From Pseudorhizobium pelagicum (GTDB taxonomy: Bacteria > Pseudomonadota > Alphaproteobacteria > Rhizobiales > Rhizobiaceae), in NCBI GenBank assembly GCA_000722615.1, contig JOKI01000009.1, positions 1 through 64,000 of the forward strand: 64,000 bases of DNA, read 5' to 3'. Position 1 is the first letter of the stretch, and each line of letters begins with the position of its first letter. Shown here in pieces: positions 56,552-64,000 of the stretch. The position numbers and the translations under genes are program-made. The notes beneath the pieces were generated by a model, which worked only from the letters and a program-made list of their open reading frames with translations, had not been told where the DNA came from and searched no databases.

Positions 56552-58915
56552 TTACTGACCGGTATTTCCGGTCGTGCCGCTGGTTGCGTTGTTGCTCATT
56601 GCCTGCCACTCGCGGATGGCTTCGTTGAAGGCCTGGGTTCCAGCCTCCCCCTTCTGCAACGTCATGAGCGCACGGCGTCCATTGCGGTAGGCAAGCGGGA
56701 TGTCCATCCAGTTGCGGCTGCGCAGGAGCTCGAGGTTTGTCGCCCGTGCATCCGGAAAGTCGTTCAGCGCGATCATGTGGAAGTCGTCCGTGATCTTGGC
56801 CGGCACGGCAATCAGCGCGTCGCCGCGATCCTGCTCCGTCTGCTTCATGGCAATCCGCTGGACACTGTCGATCGCGCCACCCTCGAAACCGGGAGGAACG
56901 GCGAAGACGACTTCGACCAGATGGCTTGCCGGCAGGGAGCTGTCGGTGTTGCGCTTGAAGGTGATCAGCGCCGTCAGACCGCGACCGGGGATGTTGACCC
57001 GTCCCTGGACGACCGGTTCCTGCACGCCGTTGGCACCGGCCTCCTGCTGCAGCGACCAGGACACCGCCCCTTCGATGGCCGTGGGTGCCGTCTGCCCGAC
57101 GCGCTCCTCGTAGAGGAACATCTTCTCACCCGCGAGGGCGGCTGCATCCGCGGGAGCCGCGGATGGCGTGGCCTCCCCTGCCGGAGCACTTGCCGCGACC
57201 TCGGCCGGCGTCGCCGGCGGGGCGTTGAGCTGAGCCACCGACTGGCCTGCGCCGGTGCCGTCACCCGGACCAGGGCCCTCGTCCACTTCCGTACCGTCGG
57301 TGAGGAGCCGCTGCGTGAACTTGGACGTGGCGGCGATGTCCTCGGCGGCAGGTGCCGCCGCTTCCGGCGCGGCGGTCGCGGCTTCTTCGGTCGCAGGAGC
57401 TTCCGCCGCCTCGGGCGTCGGCTCGACAAGTCCCTCGATCGCGCCTTCGGTTGCGACCGGCGTCCCGCTCAAGCCGACCACTTCCGTCAGCGACTCGCGG
57501 TTCAGCCAGAGCGCATAACCTCCGGCAGCGATGATGATCACGCCGATCAGTGCCAGGATCGGTCCGGCATAATTGCGCTTCTTGGGCGCAACGCGGTAGG
57601 GCCGCGGCGGCGGCACCATGTCGGCGTCGGCATTCGTCTCCATGTCCGTCGGCGGGCCACCGGCCCCCCCTGCAGGCATGGCATTCTGGTTGTAACCGAT
57701 CAGTTCCTCGAGGTCGTTCCAGGGGTCGCTGGCGTCTTTCGGCGCTGAAGCTGCCGGCTGCTGCGTGCGCAGCGCATCCTCGAATGCGTCATGCCCGCCG
57801 GCGCCTGCTGCTGCAAGCGGCGGTGCGAAGGCGGGAAAATCATCCGTGGACGGCATGCGAACGGAGGAGGCGCCGACATGCGTCTCGTCGCTGAAATGCG
57901 CCTCGAAGGGTTCGGAAGCCACAGGCGCAGCGGATGCATCCGCAGCGTGAGGCGCCGCAGCCGTCAGGTCTGGCACATCCTGCCAGGCGGCTTCGGTCTG
58001 CGTGGGAGCCTCAGGTGGCTGATGGGCTTCCGGCCAAAGCCAGCCGTCCTCGGCCGGCGCAGCGGCAGGTGCCGGCTCGCCTTGCCAGGCAAAATCAGCG
58101 TGCTCAGCCTCCGCAGGGGTGGGTTCCGGCGAAGCATAGGGATCGGGCTCGACGGCCGGTCCGGCGTCGGCATGCAGATCGTCGGCGTCCGGATGCTGTT
58201 CCGGTGCCGGCCACATGCCGATAGGCTCCGGGGCGACCTCGCTTGCGCGGGTCTCTTGCCCGGACCAATGATCCGTCTGGCGTTCGACCGGATGGTCTGC
58301 GACGTCCGGCGCATGGCTTTCCGCTTCCTCGCGGGGCGGCCAGCTCTCGTCGGGCATGCCGACCGGCGCGGAATACTCCTGATGAACGGGCTCCTGATAG
58401 GCAGGCTCCTCGTTGACAGGCTCATCACGGTAGGCAGGCGCCTCATACGGCGGCTCCGAGGCAGGCTCGGCGTGAGCCTCATCTTCCGGAGACGCAGCTT
58501 GCGACGGCTCTGGGGGAGCGCTGTAGCCGTCCTCCTCCGGAGCGCGGACAACCTCGTCCTGCTGCGGCCACTGGGCGGCAACGGACGTCTCCGGCTCGGG
58601 ATCGCGAACGGAACCGGCCGCTGCAACGTCCTCGGGCTCGGGCTGCGTATCAGCGTCGGGCACAAACAGCGGTGCAGCCGCGACCGGTTCCTCCGCCGGC
58701 AACGCTTCCGCGTGCTCCGCCTCGACCGAAACGATCGCCGACTCGAGCTTCTCCATCTGTCGATGGATCATCGTTTCCGGCGGTACCGGCTTCATGTTCT
58801 CGAGCTGCCGCCGAACGGCGCCACGCGCCTTATCGTACACCTTTTCGCGCATCTCTGGCGTATTTTTCGCCAGACCGTCGACGGCGCGGCGGATCACCGC
58901 AACAAAATCTGCCAT
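56552..58915 (-). CDS. Long acidic, Pro/Glu-rich single-pass protein of unknown function
   Basis: 787 residues. A conserved-looking helical N-terminus (MADFVAVIRRAVDGLAKNTP, RQLENMKPVPPETMIHRQME) is followed by about 360 residues of acidic, Pro/Ala/Glu-rich, probably disordered sequence. One membrane helix lies near residues 447-469 (PILALIGVIIIAAGGYALWL). The C-terminal 180 residues look folded (PGRGLTALITFKRNTDSSLP, SRNWMDIPLAYRNGRRALMT). It is downstream of purA on the same strand (59-base gap). I recognise no family; architecture resembles envelope or chromosome-organisation adaptors, which is a guess. Confidence 0.8.
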   Translation of the reverse strand: MADFVAVIRRAVDGLAKNTPEMREKVYDKARGAVRRQLENMKPVPPETMIHRQMEKLESAIVSVEAEHAEALPAEEPVAAAPLFVPDADTQPEPEDVAAAGSVRDPEPETSVAAQWPQQDEVVRAPEEDGYSAPPEPSQAASPEDEAHAEPASEPPYEAPAYRDEPVNEEPAYQEPVHQEYSAPVGMPDESWPPREEAESHAPDVADHPVERQTDHWSGQETRASEVAPEPIGMWPAPEQHPDADDLHADAGPAVEPDPYASPEPTPAEAEHADFAWQGEPAPAAAPAEDGWLWPEAHQPPEAPTQTEAAWQDVPDLTAAAPHAADASAAPVASEPFEAHFSDETHVGASSVRMPSTDDFPAFAPPLAAAGAGGHDAFEDALRTQQPAASAPKDASDPWNDLEELIGYNQNAMPAGGAGGPPTDMETNADADMVPPPRPYRVAPKKRNYAGPILALIGVIIIAAGGYALWLNRESLTEVVGLSGTPVATEGAIEGLVEPTPEAAEAPATEEAATAAPEAAAPAAEDIAATSKFTQRLLTDGTEVDEGPGPGDGTGAGQSVAQLNAPPATPAEVAASAPAGEATPSAAPADAAALAGEKMFLYEERVGQTAPTAIEGAVSWSLQQEAGANGVQEPVVQGRVNIPGRGLTALITFKRNTDSSLPASHLVEVVFAVPPGFEGGAIDSVQRIAMKQTEQDRGDALIAVPAKITDDFHMIALNDFPDARATNLELLRSRNWMDIPLAYRNGRRALMTLQKGEAGTQAFNEAIREWQAMSNNATSGTTGNTGQ

Positions 58916-58949
58916 CAGTACTTTCTCATGGTCATTGGGTCGTCCATCG

Positions 58950-58966
58950 ATTGATAATTAATCAAT
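58950..58966. other. AT-rich palindrome between purA and the 787-residue gene
   Basis: ATTGAT-AATTA-ATCAAT, an imperfect FNR-like dyad but with a 5-base spacer. It could be part of a promoter for the downstream gene. Confidence 0.35.
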
Positions 58967-58974
58967 GATGAACA

Positions 58975-60273
<1,299 letters not shown>

Positions 60274-60459
60274 ATTTTGCTTTCCTATTCCGCACAGGCT
60301 GTTGCGCCCACTCAAACCGGCGCATCTATAAAACCATGACGCGCGGAAAGCGAACCGTTTGTCGCGAAAAAAGCGGTTTTTGCGTGACAAGCGCCGAACC
60401 ACCGGTTTATCAGCGCTTGGTCCGACCAGATTCCTTCCTTTTCTCCAGTGGAGATCCCC

Positions 60460-61347
60460 TTGCACAAAAAGGCCTATCTGTGTCTCGTCATCGCCACGCT
60501 GTGCTGGGGTGGCAATGCGGTGGCAGGCAAGCTTGCCGTCGGCCATGTCAGCCCGATGATGCTGACGTTCTGGCGCTGGACCTTCGCAGTCGCCATCATC
60601 TTCGCGATCTCGGTGCCGCAACTGATCCGCGACTGGCCGATCGTGCGAAAGCGCCTGCCGATACTGATTCTCTATGGCGTCGTCGGCTATACGACCTTCA
60701 ACGCGACGCTCTATACCGCGCTGAAATACACGACGGCGATCAACGTCGCCATCGAGCAGGCCGGCATCCCGATGCTCATCTTCATCATCAACTTCATCCT
60801 GTTTCGGATGCGGGTGTCGCTCGCCCAGATCTTCGGCTTCTCCCTGACCCTGCTGGGTGTGGCGCTGACGGCGGCCCATGGCGACCTCGGCACGCTTCTG
60901 GAGCTGACCGTGAATTTCGGGGACGCGCTGATGCTGATCGCGGTGGTGGCCTATGCCGTCTACACCGTTTCGCTGCGCTGGAAGCCGATCGTCGACTGGC
61001 GCACGCTGATGGCGATCCCTGCTCTCTTCGCACTGCTGACGACAGTGCCGCTGGTCCTTTGGGAACAGGCGAGCGACCAGGCCATCTGGCCCGATACGCG
61101 GGGCTGGGTCATTGTCCTCTACACCGCGCTCTTCGCCTCGCTCGTGTCGCAGGTCCTGTACATCAAGGGCGTCGAGGGGATCGGTCCGAACCGGGCCAGC
61201 CTGTTCATCAACCTGATCCCGGTCTTCGGCACGCTTCTATCGGTGGCCATCATCGGCGAGGACCTGCAGCTGTTCCACATCGCGGCACTGGTGCTGGCGC
61301 TGGGCGGTATCGCCATTGCGGAACGCGGAAAGCCCGCCTCACCCTGA
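60460..61347 (+). CDS. EamA/DMT superfamily transporter
   Basis: About 295 residues, ten membrane helices in two EamA repeats ([39 protein letters not shown]). The TTG at 60460 has GGAG 6-7 bases upstream and gives the usual MHKKAY-type start, while the GTG at 60448 lacks a site. Likely exports or imports a metabolite such as an amino acid; unknown. Divergent from purA. Confidence 0.87.
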   Translation: MHKKAYLCLVIATLCWGGNAVAGKLAVGHVSPMMLTFWRWTFAVAIIFAISVPQLIRDWPIVRKRLPILILYGVVGYTTFNATLYTALKYTTAINVAIEQAGIPMLIFIINFILFRMRVSLAQIFGFSLTLLGVALTAAHGDLGTLLELTVNFGDALMLIAVVAYAVYTVSLRWKPIVDWRTLMAIPALFALLTTVPLVLWEQASDQAIWPDTRGWVIVLYTALFASLVSQVLYIKGVEGIGPNRASLFINLIPVFGTLLSVAIIGEDLQLFHIAALVLALGGIAIAERGKPASP

Positions 61348-61359
61348 GACGGGCTTTCC
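61327..61359. other. 10-bp hairpin overlapping the end of the DMT gene
   Basis: GGAAAGCCCG (61327-61336) pairs with CGGGCTTTCC (61350-61359), spanning the stop codon. No T run, so a weak or Rho-assisted terminator is possible. Confidence 0.4.
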
Positions 61360-61377
61360 GATAGAAATGAAAAACCT

Positions 61378-61941
61378 TCAGATGTCGTAATAGGCCGCCG
61401 GCGCCTTGGAGGCTGTCTGCGACAGCGCCTCGGCCGCCGCTTCGGCCTGGTCGTTGCGCCAGCCCCGCACGACGCTGACCTTCTCCCCGAGCACGATCTG
61501 GCCGCGGTCGGTGGAAACCACCAGCACCCGCTGGACCCGGCCCGTGTCCGTCAGGGCATAGGTGACGTGCATGCGGTCATCCGGCCATCCGAGCGCCACG
61601 AGGCGGTCACGCTTCAGGTCGGCGCAGTCAAAGCAGGCGCCTGATGGAGCAGCGACGACCAGGTCCGTCTGGAAGCCGTCGAAATAGCTGTCCAAGGCGT
61701 CCATCGTCTGGTTGACCGTCCGATTGACACGCACAAGCTCCTGCGCCTTGTCGCGGGTCAGTGAAAACGTGCTATCGGCAGCCTCGGCCTTTGCGGCCGG
61801 GCGAACGTCCGCCATCTTGTATTCGAGTGCCGGGGAAGCGGCAAACGTGCGCGCAAAACCGCCGGGACCGGCTGCCTGTGCAGCGTGACCCGAAACGAGG
61901 GCGGCCAGAAAAGCCGCAGCAGCGAGAATCTTTGTCGACAT
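61378..61941 (-). CDS. Degenerate transglutaminase-like cysteine proteinase (BTLCP) homologue, exported
   Basis: 187 residues with a signal peptide (to about residue 23). The family core is recognisable: GACFDCADLKRDRLVALGWP, which corresponds to the catalytic GDCEDY-type motif (Cys103, Asp105), and VLVVSTDRGQIVLGE near the end. The catalytic His, normally in GHAVL before this segment, is replaced (RVQRVL at 135-140). Loss of the His implies a non-catalytic or altered role. Convergent with the DMT transporter gene. Confidence 0.7.
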   Translation of the reverse strand: MSTKILAAAAFLAALVSGHAAQAAGPGGFARTFAASPALEYKMADVRPAAKAEAADSTFSLTRDKAQELVRVNRTVNQTMDALDSYFDGFQTDLVVAAPSGACFDCADLKRDRLVALGWPDDRMHVTYALTDTGRVQRVLVVSTDRGQIVLGEKVSVVRGWRNDQAEAAAEALSQTASKAPAAYYDI

Positions 61942-62227
61942 CTTCGAGACCCTGTTTGATCGGACAGCGTTGATCGCCGTCTCGCGTGGCTTCCCGAATT
62001 CATCTCGGTCGTCATTGGCCTCATGCCGTCTATGGCCAACCATACGAAAACACCTTTGCAGCCCGCTTAAACGGAAAGATTCAAATTTACTGAAATCCAT
62101 TTTTTTTCCCGCGATGACACAGGCTGCGCACCGGCGGTCGCCGAAGAGTCTTCCAGCTCCGGGCGATCCCTAAACTTTTCATTAAATTTTAGGGCTCATG
62201 AATCTCTTGGAAACAAGAGGTCTAGCG

Positions 62228-62800
62228 ATGCGTATTGCGTTCTCCATCGCGCTCCTGCTGCTGCTGTCAGCCTGCGCGTCCGCCCCGAGCCGGGTCACCA
62301 ATGCCTGTGCGATCTTCGAGCAGCGCGACGGGCTGTTCAACAACTGGGCCCGCGATGCCAGGAAGGTCGAGCGGGAGTTCGGGGTGCCTGTCCCCATCCT
62401 GATGGCCACGGTCTACACCGAATCCAGCTTCCGTGCCCGCGCCCGTCCGCCGCGCACCAAGCTGCTCGGGTTCATCCCCTGGAAGAGGCAGTCGACCGCC
62501 TATGGCTATGCCCAGGCGCTGGACGGCACCTGGACTGAATACCAGCGCGCCACGGGACGCTGGTCGGCCCGCCGCAGCGACTTCGGCGACGCCATCCATT
62601 TCATCGGCTGGTACCACAACCGCAGCCATGTCAGGAACGGCATCCCCCGCAACGACAGCTACAACCTCTATCTCGCCTACTACACCGGCCATGCGGGCTA
62701 TTCGCGCGGCTCCTTCACCGCGACGGCCCGAAAAGGGGCGCAGCGCTCCGCCGGCATCGCCTCCAAGTACGAGGCGCAGCTGCGCTCCTGCGGCTACTGA
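62228..62800 (+). CDS. Lipoprotein transglycosylase (SLT domain)
   Basis: 190 residues. Signal peptide with lipobox LLSAC (Cys at residue 16). A lysozyme-like SLT domain has the catalytic Glu in ATVYTESSFRARARPP and the AYGYAQALDGTWTEYQRATG and HNRSHVRNGIPRNDSYNLYL segments. It would cleave peptidoglycan glycan strands from the outer-membrane inner face. AGAGG lies 7 bases before ATG 62228; the upstream ATG at 62198 would add 10 residues without a signal-like start. Confidence 0.87.
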   Translation: MRIAFSIALLLLLSACASAPSRVTNACAIFEQRDGLFNNWARDARKVEREFGVPVPILMATVYTESSFRARARPPRTKLLGFIPWKRQSTAYGYAQALDGTWTEYQRATGRWSARRSDFGDAIHFIGWYHNRSHVRNGIPRNDSYNLYLAYYTGHAGYSRGSFTATARKGAQRSAGIASKYEAQLRSCGY

Positions 62801-62951
62801 TCCGGGAAAACGCCGGCGCCGGCGGCGGTGCGTCAGCCCTGCCCCGTCCCGGCATTGCCGATGAGGCGTCATGTCGCGCCTGTCTGCCATCTGAGCGTCA
62901 TGAACCTGTGGCTTGACACGCCTAGGGTCCTGCAACTGGCGGAGATTCTCG

Positions 62952-64000
62952 ATGATGCAGAACGACATGGACGTGAAGGACGTTGACACTTCCTGGTCAG
63001 CAGTCTTGTTCAAGGACCTGATGGCTGTCCGGGTCCAGGTGGTCGCGGATGCCGCCGACCTGTTGCTGGAACTGGGCGGCACCGACGGCTTCGAAGACAG
63101 CGATCGCATCCGGCTCGAAAACCTGTGTCATTATCTGGCCCTGCGACGGCACGACCTGCGCCCGCTCCAGCGCCAGCTGATGCAGCACGGGCTGTCCTCT
63201 CTCGGCAGGCTGGAAGGTCGCGTCCTGCCGACCTTCGATGCGGTCCTTGGGGCACTGGCGGCAATCCAGGGCTCTCCCGCACCCTATCCCCCACCCACGG
63301 AACAAACGTTTTTCCGTGGCGAGTTCGCGCTCGCCGAAGAAACGGAAGCGCTTCTCGGCGGCGGACGGCCGAACCGGCGTGGCCGGATCATGGTGACGCT
63401 GCCCGAAGCCTCCGCCGACGATCCCGATTTCATCCTGGACCTCGCCCGCCGCGGCATGGACATTGCCCGCATCAACTGCGCCCATGACGACAAGTCGATC
63501 TGGGAGGACATGGCAAAGCATGTGCGGGCAGCGGGCAAGACGCTTGGCCGCCGGTTGACGATCCTGATGGATATCGCCGGCCCCAAGATCCGTACCGGCA
63601 ACGTGCTGACACCGCCCTCCACCAAGGCGCAGGTCGGCGATCACATCCGCCTGTGCGCCGGCGCTCTGCCGCGCGTCGATGACATCGCCCCCTTCTCCGC
63701 GGCTGTCTCCGTTCCGGAGATCGTCACGCGTCTGAAGATCGGCGACCGGATCCGCTACGACGACGGCAAGCTGGAGGGCATCGTCGAGGAAACGTCGCCC
63801 GAGGAAGCGCTGGTCCGCGTCACACGCACCAAGACCGGCGGCACGAAACTGAAGGTGGAAAAAGGCTTGAACCTTCCCGATACGGTGCTGGGCCTGTCGC
63901 CCCTGACCACCAAGGATCATGCCGATCTCGCGGTCGTTATGGATCATGCCGACATGCTGGGCTACTCCTTCGTCAGCCGCCCCGACGACATCGAATCGCT
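62952..64000 (+). CDS. Pyruvate kinase with N-terminal extension (partial, runs off the window)
   Basis: At least 349 residues in an open frame to the window end; there is no stop. The pyruvate kinase domain starts only near residue 142 (RGRIMVTLPEASADDPDFIL), and GMDIARINCAHD and LMDIAGPKIRTG are the classic motifs with key Arg/Asn/Lys residues. The first 140 residues are helical and unlike a normal pyruvate kinase N-terminus (LENLCHYLALRRHDLRPLQR). This long type occurs in some Proteobacteria beside the ordinary enzyme. Regulation unknown; the B-domain and C-terminus are outside. Confidence 0.85.
   Translation, partial: MMQNDMDVKDVDTSWSAVLFKDLMAVRVQVVADAADLLLELGGTDGFEDSDRIRLENLCHYLALRRHDLRPLQRQLMQHGLSSLGRLEGRVLPTFDAVLGALAAIQGSPAPYPPPTEQTFFRGEFALAEETEALLGGGRPNRRGRIMVTLPEASADDPDFILDLARRGMDIARINCAHDDKSIWEDMAKHVRAAGKTLGRRLTILMDIAGPKIRTGNVLTPPSTKAQVGDHIRLCAGALPRVDDIAPFSAAVSVPEIVTRLKIGDRIRYDDGKLEGIVEETSPEEALVRVTRTKTGGTKLKVEKGLNLPDTVLGLSPLTTKDHADLAVVMDHADMLGYSFVSRPDDIES

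Noticed and set aside
58950..58966. FNR box between purA and the acidic protein gene
   Set aside because: The dyad TTGAT/ATCAA has a 5-base spacer instead of 4, so it is recorded only as a palindrome.

Overview
The window is chromosomal DNA of an alphaproteobacterium of the order Hyphomicrobiales (Rhizobium/Agrobacterium/Sinorhizobium type). The case rests on gene content: the essential cell-cycle genes sciP, ctrA, chpT and eipA lie together, rpoH follows an RluA-type pseudouridine synthase, and there is a rhizobial urtABCDE-ureDABCEFG nitrogen block and a complete liv operon. GC is high and G/C-ending codons dominate, so most genes carry long antisense shadow frames. There are no rRNA or tRNA genes, no CRISPR array and no integrated prophage; one MFS gene (37958-39238) looks compositionally foreign.

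Layout. (1) 1-4278: the 3' end of a chemoreceptor gene, a GH13 glucosidase/trehalose-synthase-like enzyme, and a divergent LysR-YeiH pair. (2) 4286-13819: a reductive pyrimidine (or hydantoin) catabolic locus. It has a RutR-type repressor with a recognisable RutR operator, an M20 carbamoyl-amide hydrolase, a dihydropyrimidinase, a cupin, and a NitT/TauT-type ABC importer (ATPase, two permeases, NMT1-like binding protein). Two DUF559 nuclease-like genes have entered this locus, each associated with long inverted palindromic repeats. (3) 14094-19497: an RND efflux adaptor and pump, then a Crp/Fnr regulator with an FNR-like box. (4) 19507-32834, all minus strand: the urea ABC importer urtABCDE followed by a PHB-depolymerase-like esterase and ureDAB-(lprI-like)-C-(DUF2459)-EFG. 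This run takes up urea and hydrolyses it to ammonia and CO2. The same repeat family sits in two of its intergenic gaps. (5) 33045-37865, divergent from urtA: a DUF488 protein, then a 1125-residue NCS1 transporter/histidine kinase/receiver fusion and a LuxR-type response regulator, a candidate sensor for the neighbouring urea or nucleobase genes.

(6) 37958-44941: the MFS transporter and a minus-strand livHMGF-DUF6867-livJ operon for branched-chain amino acids. (7) 45364-47239: a DUF2793 phage/GTA-like protein and an ExoY-type sugar transferase behind a perfect CtrA box. (8) 47403-51742: the CtrA module (sciP, a small GNAT, fliJ-like, ctrA, an orphan receiver, chpT, eipA), with CtrA-like boxes in several intergenic gaps. 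(9) 51894-61347: a coiled-coil membrane protein, a SPOUT rRNA methyltransferase, a small membrane protein, a pseudouridine synthase, rpoH, a long acidic single-pass protein, purA and a DMT exporter. (10) 61378-64000: a cysteine-proteinase-like periplasmic protein that has lost its histidine, a lipoprotein transglycosylase, and the start of a pyruvate kinase with an unusual N-terminal extension that runs off the window.

The two signals I rate highest are the DUF559 genes packaged in or next to inverted palindromic repeats, which resemble an uncharacterised selfish element family, and the NCS1-(Cys-rich)-kinase-receiver fusion next to the urea genes.
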